NCBI RefSeq assembly: GCF_001718695.1
Contig: NZ_CP013422.1
Span: 2,046,001 to 2,110,000 of the forward strand
DNA: 64,000 nucleotides
Origin: Burkholderia ubonensis
Lineage (GTDB): Bacteria; Pseudomonadota; Gammaproteobacteria; Burkholderiales; Burkholderiaceae
Direction of reading: 5' to 3'
A model generated the notes under the pieces. The model made no database searches. It was not told the DNA's origin and worked only from the letters and a program-made list of their open reading frames with translations. The stretch's first letter is position 1. Every line of letters starts with the position of its first letter. A program made the translations under genes and the position numbers. Positions 24,144 through 33,989 of the stretch are shown here, one piece after another.

Positions 24144-25732
24144 GCCGGCGCGCCGAACGACGGCGCGGCGCGCCCGCCGAGCGCCCGCACGTCGCCGAGC
24201 TCGAACACCGACACCGCCTGCATCAGGTGCGTGGTCTGGTCGTTCAGCGACGCGGCCGCCGCGGCAACCTGCTCCACCAGCGCCGCGTTCTGCTGGGTCA
24301 GCTGGTCCATCTGCGTGACGGCCTGATTGACCTGCTCGATCCCGACGGTCTGCTCGACCGACGCCGACGTGATCTCGGTCATCGTCTGCACGACGCGCGA
24401 GATCGACGTCGACACCGTGCGCATCGCTTCGCCCGCGCGCTCGACGAGCTCCGCGCCGCCGTTGATCTGCGCGACCGAATCCTCGATCAGCGTCTTGATT
24501 TCCTTCGCCGACTGCGCGCTGCGCTGCGCGAGCGAGCGCACCTCGCCCGCGACCACCGCGAAGCCGCGGCCCTGCTCGCCCGCGCGCGCCGCTTCCACCG
24601 CCGCGTTCAGCGCGAGGATGTTGGTCTGGAACGCGATCCCGTCGATCACCGAGATGATTTCCGCGATGCGCCCCGAGCTTTGCGCGATGCCGCGCATCTT
24701 GTCGATCACGCTGTCGACGACCCCGCCGCCGTGGCTCGTCGCCTTGAGCGCGTCGTCGGCCAGCACGCTCGCCGCGCGGGCGCTGTCGGTGTTCTGGCGC
24801 ACGGTCGCGGTCAGCTCCTCCATGCTCGCGGCGGTTTCCTCGAGCGACGCGGCCTGCGTGCCGGTGCGCGCCGACAGGTCCGCATTGCCGCTCGCGATCT
24901 CGCCCGCGCCGAGGTGGATCGCGTCGGACGCGTGGCGCACGACGCGCACCGTCTCCGCGATGCTCGCCTGCATCGTGGCGAGCCCGCGCAGCATCCGGTC
25001 GATCTCGTACACGCCGCCCGCGCGCACATCCTCGTCGAGCCGGCCCTGCGCGATCCGCTCGAAATGCAGGCCCGCCTCGTCGAGCGGCGCGACCACCGCG
25101 CGCCGCGCGGCCGCGTAGATCGCCGCGCTGCTCGCCAGCATCGCTGCCAGCAGCACGATGCCGACCCACTTGAACCAGCTCATGCCCGCGTCGATCGTGC
25201 CGAGCGCGGTGCGGCTCGACGCGCTGCCGTACTCGACGAAGCGATGCAGCTCGGCCAGGTACGCATCCTGGATGCTCTGGGTCGGCTGGTCGAGAAACGC
25301 CTGGATGTTGTCGCCGTCGAGAAACTGCACGAGCTCCGCGAGCGCCGCGTGGATTTTCCGGTAGCGCTCGGTGAGCGCCGCGACGCGCGTGCGGTTTTCC
25401 TCGTCGACCGGCTGCGCCGCGGCGAGCGCGGCGAACGCCTTGTCCGCCTCGGCGAGCGAATCGCTCGCATGGCGGATGATGTCGTCCGGCTTCGGGCCGC
25501 CGCGCACCATCCGCGTGCCGGCACGCGACAGGTTGATGCGCGCGTCGAGCAGGCGTTCGGTCGCCTGGTTCGCCGCGCCGACCTGCGCGATCGCGACGTT
25601 CGACAGGTCGTCGACGCCGCTGCGCGTCGACGTGAACGACCAGAAGCCGAGCGCCTCGACCGCCAGCATGAAGAGACAGAACATGGTCAACACGCCGAGC
25701 AGACCCGACGCGAGCTTGATTTTGCTGAACAT
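24116..25732 (-). CDS. Methyl-accepting chemotaxis protein
   Basis: A 538-aa chemoreceptor. The first membrane helix is LGVLTMFCLFMLAVEALGFW near residue 12, a roughly 160-residue periplasmic four-helix sensor follows, and the second helix is IVLLAAMLASSAAIYAAARR. A HAMP domain (to about 265) leads to the signalling domain with the hairpin tip IDGIAFQTNILALNAAVEAA. Methylation helices flank it (ASLEETAASMEELTATVRQN). No CheB/CheR-binding pentapeptide is seen at the C-terminus. A sigma-28-type promoter lies upstream, so it is likely a flagellar-regulon gene. The ligand is unknown. Confidence 0.95.
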   Translation of the reverse strand: MFSKIKLASGLLGVLTMFCLFMLAVEALGFWSFTSTRSGVDDLSNVAIAQVGAANQATERLLDARINLSRAGTRMVRGGPKPDDIIRHASDSLAEADKAFAALAAAQPVDEENRTRVAALTERYRKIHAALAELVQFLDGDNIQAFLDQPTQSIQDAYLAELHRFVEYGSASSRTALGTIDAGMSWFKWVGIVLLAAMLASSAAIYAAARRAVVAPLDEAGLHFERIAQGRLDEDVRAGGVYEIDRMLRGLATMQASIAETVRVVRHASDAIHLGAGEIASGNADLSARTGTQAASLEETAASMEELTATVRQNTDSARAASVLADDALKATSHGGGVVDSVIDKMRGIAQSSGRIAEIISVIDGIAFQTNILALNAAVEAARAGEQGRGFAVVAGEVRSLAQRSAQSAKEIKTLIEDSVAQINGGAELVERAGEAMRTVSTSISRVVQTMTEITSASVEQTVGIEQVNQAVTQMDQLTQQNAALVEQVAAAAASLNDQTTHLMQAVSVFELGDVRALGGRAAPSFGAPAYASAGSAA

Positions 25733-25771
25733 GGAGATTCCTGGAAGCGACGATGGAGCAATGCCCCGGCG

Positions 25772-25798
25772 TTAGCGGCATTTCCCGGGCGGACTTTA
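25772..25798 (-). promoter_or_regulatory. Sigma-28 (FliA) promoter of the chemoreceptor
   Basis: On the minus strand TAAA (25795-25798) and GCCGCTAA (25772-25779) are spaced by exactly 15 bp, matching TAAA-N15-GCCGATAA at all but one position. The site is 40 bp upstream of the start codon. Confidence 0.8.
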
Positions 25799-25965
25799 GG
25801 CATGCCCGAGAACCTCCTCCAATTTACGGAGGTCGCGCGCGAGCGACGCAATCATCGCATCGCGCGGCGCCGCCAATCGCAGGAAATGCGGACAGATTTC
25901 CTTGCTTATCCGCGCCCCGCTTCCTAGAGTTCAGCGCAAGCGGCCATTCATTGCGAGGCAAGTCG

Positions 25966-26409
25966 ATGACGGACATCGTGGATCACGCCCGCGGCGCATT
26001 GCGGGCGCAACCGTTCAGCATGCTGCTCGGCACGGAGCTGATGCACATCGGCGAGCATGAAGTGTCGCTGTGCCTGCCCGTGCGCGACGAGTTGCGCCAG
26101 CAGCACGGCTACGTGCACGGCGGCGTCATCAGCTACCTCGCCGACAACGCGCTGACGTTCGCCGGCGCGCTCGCGCTCGGGCCGCGCGTGATCACGGCCG
26201 AATACAAGATCAACTATCTGCGGCCGGCGGTGAACGGCACGCTCGTCGCCCGCGCGAAGCTCGTCTATGCGGGGCGGCAACAGGCGACCTGCCAGTGTCA
26301 CGTGTTCGTCATCGACGGCGATCACGAGCGGCTGGTCGCGATCGCGCAGGGCACGATCAACCGCGTCGGCGACGGGAAGATGCCCGAGGCGGTGGCGGAA
26401 ACGGCTTGA
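25966..26409 (+). CDS. PaaI-type hot-dog thioesterase
   Basis: A 147-aa hot-dog-fold protein. The catalytic region is QQHGYVHGGVISYLADNALT near residue 45 (HGG motif with Asp in ADNA), followed by AEYKINYLRPAVNGTLVARA. Such enzymes hydrolyse acyl- or phenylacetyl-CoA thioesters. GAGG lies before the ATG. It stands alone between divergent and convergent genes, and the substrate is unknown. Confidence 0.88.
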   Translation: MTDIVDHARGALRAQPFSMLLGTELMHIGEHEVSLCLPVRDELRQQHGYVHGGVISYLADNALTFAGALALGPRVITAEYKINYLRPAVNGTLVARAKLVYAGRQQATCQCHVFVIDGDHERLVAIAQGTINRVGDGKMPEAVAETA

Positions 26410-26468
26410 ATTGGTTCGGGGTGCGGTTGCTTGCGTGGTCGGCCGCCGGAGACGTGCGCAGTCAACGT

Positions 26469-26624
26469 TTATCGCTTCGTCGCGGCAAGGTCGACGGCAT
26501 CGCGCATTTCGCAGATCAGTCGATCGCCCACGCTGCGCAACGTGATGTTGTAGCGGTGCGGATAGACATGCAGCGTAGCCGGAGGAATACGGCGAGGCTC
26601 GCCGAACCGCTCGACGAATCGAGT
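26469..26624 (-). pseudogene. Coding-like remnant with no start codon
   Basis: A minus-strand frame of 51 codons, bounded by TGA at 26625-26627 and ending in TAA at 26469-26471. It reads TRFVERFGEPRRIPPATLHV and then VYPHRYNITLRSVGDRLICE. The composition is protein-like, but no ATG or GTG with a ribosome site precedes it. It may be the C-terminus of a lost gene. The rest of 26410-26680 shows nothing else. Confidence 0.35.
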
Positions 26625-26680
26625 TCAAAGCTCAACCAGCTCGGCCTTGACGCCCCGCGTTGCCTGCCGCGCATCGGTGC

Positions 26681-27751
26681 TTATACGGGCCCGTTCGCTT
26701 GATCGTCCGTCAACGGCAGAAACCGCGGCGCGACGCGTGCGCGAATGTCGCCGTTCGAATCGGTGCGATAGATCCCGCGCGCGACATTGTGCGGATGCTC
26801 CGCCGCCTCCGCGACGCTCAGCACCGGCGCGAAGCACGCGTCGCTGCCCTCCAGCAGCGCGCGCCAGTGCGCGGACGGCTGCCGCGCGAACACCTCCGCG
26901 AAACGCGCCTTCAGCGCCGGCCAGCGCGCGCGGTCGTACTGCGTCGCCGGATCGACGTCCGTCAGCCCCAGCCGTTCGACCAGCAGCGCATAGAACGGCG
27001 GCTCGAGCGCGCCGATCGTCACGCATTCGCCGTCCGCGCAGCGGTAGACGTCGTAGAACGGCGCGTCGTGGAACAGGCTCGGCTGCGCGCCGTCGAGCTG
27101 GCCGTTCGCGCGCGCCCATAGCGCGAGCGTGCCGAGCATCGCGACGATGTCGACGATCGCGCCGTCGACCACCCGTCCCGGCCCGCCAGCCCGCACGTCG
27201 AACAGCGCGCAGACGATCCCGAACGCGAGCCCGAGCGCGCCGCCCGCGTCGCCGACGACGGTCGGCGGCAGGCCGGGCTTGGCGCTGTCCGCGCCGCGCG
27301 GCGCGGCGAGCGACAGCAGGCCCGTCAACGCGACGTAGTTCAGGTCGTGGCCGGCGGCAGCCGAGAGCGGGCCCGTCTGGCCCCAGCCGGTCATCCGGCC
27401 ATAGACGAGCCGGGGGTTATGCGGTGCGCAATCCGCCGGCCCGAGCCCGAGGCGCTCCATCACGCCGGGCCGCAGCCCTTCGATCAGCGCGTCGGCGCGT
27501 GAAATCAGCGCGAGCGCTTCGTCACGCCCCGCCGGCGTTTTCAGGTCGAGCGGGACGATCGTCTTGCCTTCGCGCAGCAGGTCGCCGTCGCAGCCCTGCA
27601 GCGCGTCGGGCGCGCTCGTGCGGCCCGCCGGACGCGCGATCAGCGTGACCCGCGCGCCCATCCCGGCAAGGATCCGGCCCGCGAGCGGACCGGGGCCGAG
27701 ACCTTCGAATTCGACGATATGAACGCCCGTCAGCGGCGATTCGAGCGGCAT
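26681..27751 (-). CDS. Class III (CaiB/BaiF) CoA-transferase / alpha-methylacyl-CoA racemase-like
   Basis: A 356-aa enzyme. The ATG at 27751 (MPLESPLTGVHIVEF) has GGAG 6 nt upstream; an ATG 12 bp earlier is weaker. Signatures are GLGPGPLAGRILAGMGARVT at the start, LKTPAGRDEAL in the middle and AAGHDLNYVALTGLL near residue 128, where Asp is the catalytic residue of the family. The ALAL.LG-type loop and the PFYDVYRCADGECVTIGALE segment match racemases. The gene lies 125 bp after prpF on the same strand. It could handle methyl-branched acyl-CoA made near the propionate pathway, which is inference. Confidence 0.85.
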   Translation of the reverse strand: MPLESPLTGVHIVEFEGLGPGPLAGRILAGMGARVTLIARPAGRTSAPDALQGCDGDLLREGKTIVPLDLKTPAGRDEALALISRADALIEGLRPGVMERLGLGPADCAPHNPRLVYGRMTGWGQTGPLSAAAGHDLNYVALTGLLSLAAPRGADSAKPGLPPTVVGDAGGALGLAFGIVCALFDVRAGGPGRVVDGAIVDIVAMLGTLALWARANGQLDGAQPSLFHDAPFYDVYRCADGECVTIGALEPPFYALLVERLGLTDVDPATQYDRARWPALKARFAEVFARQPSAHWRALLEGSDACFAPVLSVAEAAEHPHNVARGIYRTDSNGDIRARVAPRFLPLTDDQANGPV

Positions 27752-27876
27752 GCGGTTCTCCATGCTTTGCGGTCGGCGGGCGTTTGCGACGGACGCCCCC
27801 TCAAACGAAAAATCCCTGCTCGGCGGGGTCCGCTTCGCAGGGATCGGCAGGGCCTGTTCACGCTGATCGCGCCGCG

Positions 27877-29067
27877 TCAGAACGCATCCCCCGGCACGCG
27901 CACCCACCCTTCCATCAGCACGCGCGCGCTGCGGCTCATGATCGCCTTGGTGACGGTCCACTCGCCGTTTTCCAGCTTCGCCTGCGCGCCGACCCGCAGC
28001 GTGCCCGACGGATGCCCGAAGCGCACCGCCTGACGCTCGCCGCCGCCCGCCGCCAGATTGACGAGCGTGCCCGGAATCGCGGCGGCGGTGCCGATCGCGA
28101 CCGCCGCCGTGCCCATCATCGCGTGATGCAGCTTGCCCATCGACATCGCGCGCACCAGCAGGTCGACGTCGGCGGCCGCGACGCGCTTGCCGCTCGACGC
28201 GACATAGTCGGCCGGCTTCGCGACGAACGCGATCTTCGGCGTGTGCTGCCGCGTCGCGATCTCGTCGAGCGTGTCGATCAGGCCCATGCGCAGCGCGCCG
28301 TGCGCGCGAATCGTCTCGAACTTCTCGAGCGCCTTCGCGTCGCCGTTGATCGCGTCCTGCAACTCGGTGCCCGTGTAGCCGATCGCCTCGGCCTCAACGA
28401 AGATCGTCGGAATCCCCGCGTTGATCATCGTCGCCTTCAGCGTGCCGATGCCCGGCACCGAAAGATCGTCGACGAGGTTGCCGGTCGGGAACATCGCGCC
28501 GCCCGCGCCTTCCTCGTCGGCGGCCGGGTCCATGAACTCGAGCTGCACCTCCGCCGCCGGGAACGTGACGCCGTCCAGTTCGAAGTCGCCGGTTTCCTGC
28601 ACCGCGCCGTTCGTGATCGGCACATGGGCGACGATCGTCTTGCCAATGTTCGCCTGCCAGATCCGCACGGTCGCGATGCCGTCGCGCGGCACGCGCGACG
28701 GATCGACGAGGCCGCCGCCGATCGCGAACGGGCCGACCGCCGCCGACAGGTTGCCACAGTTGCCGGTCCAGTCGACGAACGCCTTGTCGATCGCGACCTG
28801 GCCGAACAGGTAGTCGACGTCGTGGCCGGGCCGCGTGCTCTTCGACACGATCACCGTCTTGCTGGTGGACGACGTCGCGCCGCCCATCCCGTCGATCTGC
28901 TTGCCGTACGGGTCGGGGCTGCCGATCACGCGCAGCAGCAGCGCGTCGCGCGCGGCGCCGGGCGCCTGCGCGGCCTCGGGCAGGTCCTGCAGGCGGAAGA
29001 ACACGCCCTTGCTGGTGCCGCCGCGCAGGTAAGTCGCGGGAATCCTGATTTGAGGAATGTGAGCCAT
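27877..29067 (-). CDS. prpF: 2-methylaconitate isomerase
   Basis: A 396-aa PrpF, which isomerises trans- or 2-methylaconitate so that AcnD products enter the methylcitrate cycle. N-terminal IPATYLRGGTSKGVFFRL and central TGNCGNLSAAVGPFAIGGGL (with the Cys of GNCGN) are family signatures, as is GGATSSTSKTVIVSKS. It lies directly after acnD (25 bp), the AcnD/PrpF arrangement that replaces PrpD in many Burkholderia. An AGGA site precedes the ATG. Confidence 0.95.
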   Translation of the reverse strand: MAHIPQIRIPATYLRGGTSKGVFFRLQDLPEAAQAPGAARDALLLRVIGSPDPYGKQIDGMGGATSSTSKTVIVSKSTRPGHDVDYLFGQVAIDKAFVDWTGNCGNLSAAVGPFAIGGGLVDPSRVPRDGIATVRIWQANIGKTIVAHVPITNGAVQETGDFELDGVTFPAAEVQLEFMDPAADEEGAGGAMFPTGNLVDDLSVPGIGTLKATMINAGIPTIFVEAEAIGYTGTELQDAINGDAKALEKFETIRAHGALRMGLIDTLDEIATRQHTPKIAFVAKPADYVASSGKRVAAADVDLLVRAMSMGKLHHAMMGTAAVAIGTAAAIPGTLVNLAAGGGERQAVRFGHPSGTLRVGAQAKLENGEWTVTKAIMSRSARVLMEGWVRVPGDAF

Positions 29068-29092
29068 GTTTGTATGTCCTGATGTGCTCCGG

Positions 29093-31690
29093 TCAAGCCG
29101 CCGCCTGCGACGATTCGAGGAAGTCCTGCGCGAAGCGCTGCAGCACGCCGCCCGCGTCGTAGATCGACACTTCCTCGGCCGTATCGAGCCGGCACGTGAC
29201 CGGCACCTCGACGCGCTCGCCGTTCTTCCGATGGATCACGAGCGTCAGGTCCGCGCGCGGCGTGCGGGCGCCGACCACGTCGAAGGTCTCGGTGCCGTCG
29301 ATGCCGAGCGTCGTCCGGTTCGTGCCCGGCTTGAACTCCAGCGGCAGCACGCCCATCCCGATCAGGTTCGTGCGGTGGATCCGCTCGAAGCCTTCGGCGA
29401 CGATCGCCTCGACGCCCGCGAGCCGCACGCCCTTCGCGGCCCAGTCGCGCGACGAGCCCTGGCCGTAGTCGGCGCCCGCGACGACGATCAGCGGCTGCTT
29501 GCGATTCATGTACGTCTCGATCGCTTCCCACATCCGCATCACGTTGCCGTCCGGCTCGACGCGCGCGAGCGAGCCCTTCTTCACCGCGCCGTCGACGACC
29601 GCCATCTCGTTGACGAGCGTCGGGTTCGCGAAGGTCGCGCGCTGCGCGGTCAGGTGATCGCCCCGGTGCGTCGCGTACGAGTTGAAGTCCTCTTCCGGCA
29701 GGCCCATCTTCGCGAGGTATTCGCCGGCGGCGCTGTTCGCGAGGATCGCGTTCGACGGCGACAGGTGGTCGGTCGTGATGTTGTCGCCGAGCACCGCGAG
29801 CGGGCGCATGCCCTTGAGCGTGCGCTCGCCGGCCAGCGCCCCTTCCCAGTACGGCGGGCGGCGGATGTAGGTGCTCTGCGGCCGCCAGTCGTACAGCGGC
29901 GCCGCGCGCTCGCCCGCATCGGCGCTGCGCGCGAACATCGGCTCGTAGACCTTGCGGAACTGCTCGGGCTTCACGCTCGACGCGACGATCGCATCGATCT
30001 CCTCGTCGGTCGGCCAGATGTCCTTCAGCGTGACCGGCTTGCCGTCCTGGTCGTGGCCGAGCACGTCCTTCTCGATGTCGAAGCGGATCGTGCCGGCGAT
30101 CGCATATGCGACGACGAGCGGCGGCGACGCGAGGAACGCCTGCTTCGCATACGGATGGATGCGGCCGTCGAAGTTGCGGTTGCCGGACAGCACGGCGGTC
30201 GCGTACAGGTCGCGCTCGACGATCTCCTGCTGGATCTTCGGGTCGAGCGCGCCCGACATCCCGTTGCAGGTCGTGCACGCGAACGCGACGATGCCGAAGC
30301 CGAGCTTCTCGAGGTCGGGCAGCAGGTTCGCTTCCTTCAGGTACAGCTCGACCGCCTTCGAGCCCGGCGCGAGCGAGCTCTTCACCCACGGCTTGCGCGC
30401 GAGGCCACGCGCGTTCGCGTTGCGCGCGAGCAGCGCCGCGGCGATCACGTTGCGCGGGTTGCTGGTGTTCGTGCAGCTCGTGATCGCGGCGATGATCACC
30501 GCGCCGTCGGGCATCTCGCCCGCCTTCTCTTCCCACTGGCCGGCGATCCCGCGCGCGGCGAGGTCGGACGTCGGCAGCCGCTTGTGCGGATTCGACGGGC
30601 CGGCCATGTTGCGCACCACGCTCGACAGGTCGAACGTCAGCGTGCGCTCGTACTGTGCGTGCTGCAGCGTATCGGCCCACAGGCCCGCCGCCTTCGCGTA
30701 GGTCTCGACGAGCTTCACCTGCTCGTCGCTGCGGCCGGTCAGGCGCAGGTAGTCGGTCGTCTGGCCGTCGATGAAGAACATCGCGGCCGTCGCGCCATAT
30801 TCGGGCGCCATGTTCGAGATCGTCGCGCGGTCGCCGAGCGTCAGGCTCGCCGCGCCTTCGCCGCGGAATTCGAGGTATGCGCCGACCACCTTCTCCTTGC
30901 GCAGGAACTCGGTCAGCGCGAGCACGACGTCGGTCGCGGTGATGCCCGGCTGGCGCTTGCCGGTCAGCTCGACGCCGACGATGTCGGGCAGACGCATCCA
31001 CGACGCGCGGCCGAGCATCACGTTCTCGGCTTCGAGGCCGCCGACGCCGATCGCGATCACGCCGAGCGCGTCGACGTGCGGCGTGTGGCTGTCGGTGCCG
31101 ACGCAGGTGTCCGGGAACGCTACGCCGTCCTGCGCCTGGATCACCGGCGACATCTTCTCCAGGTTGATCTGGTGCATGATGCCGTTGCCCGGCGGGATCA
31201 CATCGACGTTCTCGAACGCCTTCTTCGTCCACTCGATGAAGTGGAAGCGGTCCTCGTTGCGGCGATCCTCGATCGCGCGGTTCTTCGCGAACGCGTCCGG
31301 GTCGAAGCCGCCGCACTCGACGGCGAGCGAGTGATCGACGATCAGCTGCACGGGCACGACCGGGTTCACCTTCGCCGGGTCGCCGCCGCGCTCGGCGATC
31401 GCGTCGCGCAGGCCCGCGAGATCGACGAGCGCCGTCTGGCCGAGGATGTCGTGGCACACGACGCGCGCCGGGAACCACGGGAAATCGCGCTCGCGCTTGC
31501 GCTCGACGATCTGCTGCAGCGAAGCGGCGAGGATCGCCGGATCGCAGCGGCGCACGAGGTTTTCGGCGAGCACGCGCGACGTGTACGGCAGCGTGTCGTA
31601 GGCGCCGGGCGCGATCGCTTCGACCGCGGCGCGCGCGTCGAAGTAGTCCAGCGACGTGCCGGGCAGGGGTTTGCGGTAGGCGGTATTCAT
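29093..31690 (-). CDS. acnD: Fe/S-dependent 2-methylcitrate dehydratase
   Basis: An 865-aa aconitase-family enzyme that dehydrates 2-methylcitrate. It carries the iron-sulfur ligands in ITSCTNTSNPRN (near residue 420) and CTTCNGMSG (near 490). The N-terminal YTSRVLAENLVRR and C-terminal GADYGQGSSRDWAAKGVRLA swivel domain are complete. The match to AcnD over AcnA is by context (PrpC before, PrpF after). It lies 64 bp after prpC. Confidence 0.95.
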   Translation of the reverse strand: MNTAYRKPLPGTSLDYFDARAAVEAIAPGAYDTLPYTSRVLAENLVRRCDPAILAASLQQIVERKRERDFPWFPARVVCHDILGQTALVDLAGLRDAIAERGGDPAKVNPVVPVQLIVDHSLAVECGGFDPDAFAKNRAIEDRRNEDRFHFIEWTKKAFENVDVIPPGNGIMHQINLEKMSPVIQAQDGVAFPDTCVGTDSHTPHVDALGVIAIGVGGLEAENVMLGRASWMRLPDIVGVELTGKRQPGITATDVVLALTEFLRKEKVVGAYLEFRGEGAASLTLGDRATISNMAPEYGATAAMFFIDGQTTDYLRLTGRSDEQVKLVETYAKAAGLWADTLQHAQYERTLTFDLSSVVRNMAGPSNPHKRLPTSDLAARGIAGQWEEKAGEMPDGAVIIAAITSCTNTSNPRNVIAAALLARNANARGLARKPWVKSSLAPGSKAVELYLKEANLLPDLEKLGFGIVAFACTTCNGMSGALDPKIQQEIVERDLYATAVLSGNRNFDGRIHPYAKQAFLASPPLVVAYAIAGTIRFDIEKDVLGHDQDGKPVTLKDIWPTDEEIDAIVASSVKPEQFRKVYEPMFARSADAGERAAPLYDWRPQSTYIRRPPYWEGALAGERTLKGMRPLAVLGDNITTDHLSPSNAILANSAAGEYLAKMGLPEEDFNSYATHRGDHLTAQRATFANPTLVNEMAVVDGAVKKGSLARVEPDGNVMRMWEAIETYMNRKQPLIVVAGADYGQGSSRDWAAKGVRLAGVEAIVAEGFERIHRTNLIGMGVLPLEFKPGTNRTTLGIDGTETFDVVGARTPRADLTLVIHRKNGERVEVPVTCRLDTAEEVSIYDAGGVLQRFAQDFLESSQAAA

Positions 31691-31754
31691 GATGTGGGGG
31701 AAAGCTGGGAATTCATGAGCGGGGGAAGCCGGCCGGCCTCCCCCGGACGCCCGA

Positions 31755-32933
31755 TCAGCGCTTCTCGATCGGCACGAACTGCAGGTCTTCCGGGCCTGTG
31801 TAGTTCGCGCTCGGGCGGATGATCTTGTTGTCGATGCGCTGCTCGATGACGTGCGCGCTCCAGCCGGACGTGCGCGAGATCACGAACAATGGCGTGAACA
31901 TCGCGGTCGGCACGCCCATCATGTGATACGACACCGCGCTGAACCAGTCGAGGTTCGGGAACATCTTCTTCGCGTCCCACATCACCGATTCGAGGCGCTC
32001 GGCGATGTTGTACAGCTTCAGGTCGCCCGCTTCCTTCGACAGCTTGTGCGCGACGCCCTTGATCACCTTGTTGCGCGGATCGGAGATCGTATAGACCGGG
32101 TGGCCGAAGCCGATCACGACTTCCTTGTTCTCGACGCGGCGGCGGATGTCGGCTTCCGCCTCGTCCGGCGAGCGGTAGCGGCTCTGGACCTCGAATGCGA
32201 CCTCGTTCGCGCCGCCGTGCTTCGGCCCGCGCAGCGCGCCGATCGCGCCGGTGATCGCCGAGTAGATGTCCGAGCCCGTGCCCGCGATCACGCGGCCGGT
32301 GAACGTCGACGCATTGAACTCGTGCTCCGCGTACAGGATCAGCGACGTGTGCATCGCGTCGACCCACGACTTCGATGGGGCCTTGCCGTGCAGCAGGTGC
32401 AGGAAGTGGCCGCCGATCGAGTCGTCGTCGGTTTCGGTCTCGATGCGCTTGCCGTTGTGCGAGAAGTGATACCAGTACAGCAGCATCGAGCCGAGCGACG
32501 CCATCAGGCGATCGGCGATGTCGCGCGCGCCCGGCAGGTTGTGATCGTCCTTCTCCGGCAGCACCGTGCCGAGCACCGACACGCCCGTGCGCATCACGTC
32601 CATCGGGTGCGCGGACGCCGGAATCTGCTCGAGCGCCGCCTTCAGCGCGTTCGGCAGGCCGCGCATCGAACGCAGCTTCGCCTTGTAGGCGGCCAGTTCG
32701 GTCAGGTTCGGCAGCGTCTCGTGCACGAGCAGGTGCGCGATTTCCTCGAACTCGCACGACTCGGCGACGTCGAGGATGTCGTAGCCGCGGTAATGCAGGT
32801 CGTTGCCGGTCTTGCCGACCGTGCAGAGCGCCGTGTTGCCGGCCGCCACGCCCGACAGCGCGACCGACTTCTTCGGCTTGAACGCGCCTGCGGCGGCGGC
32901 GGCCGGTGCTGCTGCGTCTTTCGTCTCGCTCAT
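31755..32933 (-). CDS. prpC: 2-methylcitrate synthase
   Basis: A 392-aa citrate-synthase-family enzyme that condenses propionyl-CoA and oxaloacetate. The start is set at [10 protein letters not shown] (32933), where GGAG lies 9 nt upstream, rather than the Met 5 codons earlier. Catalytic His and Asp are in [14 protein letters not shown] and [26 protein letters not shown] near residue 50 is characteristic. An Ala/Pro-rich N-terminal tail precedes the fold. It follows prpB by 50 bp. Confidence 0.96.
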   Translation of the reverse strand: MSETKDAAAPAAAAAGAFKPKKSVALSGVAAGNTALCTVGKTGNDLHYRGYDILDVAESCEFEEIAHLLVHETLPNLTELAAYKAKLRSMRGLPNALKAALEQIPASAHPMDVMRTGVSVLGTVLPEKDDHNLPGARDIADRLMASLGSMLLYWYHFSHNGKRIETETDDDSIGGHFLHLLHGKAPSKSWVDAMHTSLILYAEHEFNASTFTGRVIAGTGSDIYSAITGAIGALRGPKHGGANEVAFEVQSRYRSPDEAEADIRRRVENKEVVIGFGHPVYTISDPRNKVIKGVAHKLSKEAGDLKLYNIAERLESVMWDAKKMFPNLDWFSAVSYHMMGVPTAMFTPLFVISRTSGWSAHVIEQRIDNKIIRPSANYTGPEDLQFVPIEKR

Positions 32934-32983
32934 GTTTCCGTTCTCCAATTTTCGGATTCGTGTCTCGTGGGGTGCGGGCCGCG

Positions 32984-33877
32984 TTACTTCTTGCCCTGCG
33001 CGAACAGCTCGTCGAGCTTGCGCTCGTATTCGTGATAGCCGAGGAAGTCGTACAGCTCGGCGCGCGTCTGCATCGTCGGCACGGCCGCCTTCTGCGTGCC
33101 GTCGCGGCGCAGCGTCTCGTAGAAATTCAGCGCGGCCTTGTTCATCGCGCGATACGCGCCGCAGCAGTACAGCGCGATGTCGACGTTCGCCTCGCGCAGC
33201 TCGTCGAGCGTGAAGAGCGGCGTCGAGCCGAATTCGGTCAGGTTCGCGAGGATCGGCACCTTCACTGCGGCCTTGAAGCGGCGATAGTCGTCGAGCGTCT
33301 TCATCGCTTCCGGGAAGATCATGTCCGCGCCGGCCTCGACGTAGGCCACCGCGCGCTCGATCGCCGCGTCGATCCCTTCGGCGGCGGCCGCGTCGGTGCG
33401 GGCCATGATCACGAACTGGTCGTCGGTGCGCGCATCGACCGCGGCCTTGACGCGATCGACCATTTCCTCGGTCGGCACGACTTCCTTGCCCGGGCGGTGG
33501 CCGCAGCGCTTCTGGCCGACCTGGTCCTCGAGGTGCACGGCGGCGACGCCGGCCTTGATGAACGAGCGGACCGTGCGCGCGATGTTGAACGCGCCGCCCC
33601 AGCCCGTGTCGATGTCGACGAGCAGCGGCAGGTCGGTCGCGTTGGTGATCCGGTTCGCGTCGATCAGCACGTCTTCCATCGTGCTGATGCCGAGGTCGGG
33701 GATGCCGAGCGAATTCGCGGCGACGCCGCCGCCCGACAGGTAGACGGCCTTGAAGCCGACGGCCTGGGCCATCTTGGCCGCGTAGGCGGTGATCGCGCCG
33801 ACCACCTGCAGCGGCTGCTCGGCCGCGACTGCCGCGCGGAATTTCGCGCCGGCGCTTTGAAGATGCGTGTTGCTCAT
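32984..33877 (-). CDS. prpB: 2-methylisocitrate lyase
   Basis: A 297-aa lyase that splits 2-methylisocitrate to pyruvate and succinate. The start at 33877 ([13 protein letters not shown]) has GGAGG 7 nt upstream. Catalytic [11 protein letters not shown] near residue 120 contains the active-site Cys; [16 protein letters not shown] and VHLEDQ lie just before. First gene of the prp operon, driven by the sigma-54-type promoter upstream. Confidence 0.97.
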   Translation of the reverse strand: MSNTHLQSAGAKFRAAVAAEQPLQVVGAITAYAAKMAQAVGFKAVYLSGGGVAANSLGIPDLGISTMEDVLIDANRITNATDLPLLVDIDTGWGGAFNIARTVRSFIKAGVAAVHLEDQVGQKRCGHRPGKEVVPTEEMVDRVKAAVDARTDDQFVIMARTDAAAAEGIDAAIERAVAYVEAGADMIFPEAMKTLDDYRRFKAAVKVPILANLTEFGSTPLFTLDELREANVDIALYCCGAYRAMNKAALNFYETLRRDGTQKAAVPTMQTRAELYDFLGYHEYERKLDELFAQGKK

Positions 33878-33908
33878 GAACGGCCTCCTGATGGAATGCC
33901 TGCTACAC

Positions 33909-33925
33909 AGCAAGTACCGGGCCAG
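33909..33925 (-). promoter_or_regulatory. Sigma-54 promoter of the prp operon
   Basis: On the minus strand CTGGCCCGGTACTTGCT matches YTGGCACGrNNNTTGCW; GG and GC are separated by the required 10 bp. The expected transcription start is about 20 nt before the prpB start codon. PrpR is an AAA+ sigma-54 activator and would act here. Confidence 0.9.
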
Positions 33926-33989
33926 CTCGCGTGCCGCCGCTAACCCACTGATTCTTAAGCAGCCGGCCGCGTGCCGCCGCGGCCGATTG

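Noticed and set aside
20981..25927. A plus-strand open frame of over 1600 codons
   Set aside because: It crosses several well-supported genes on both strands and has antisense composition.
29066..31822. A 900-codon plus-strand frame over acnD
   Set aside because: Antisense shadow of a clear aconitase-family gene.
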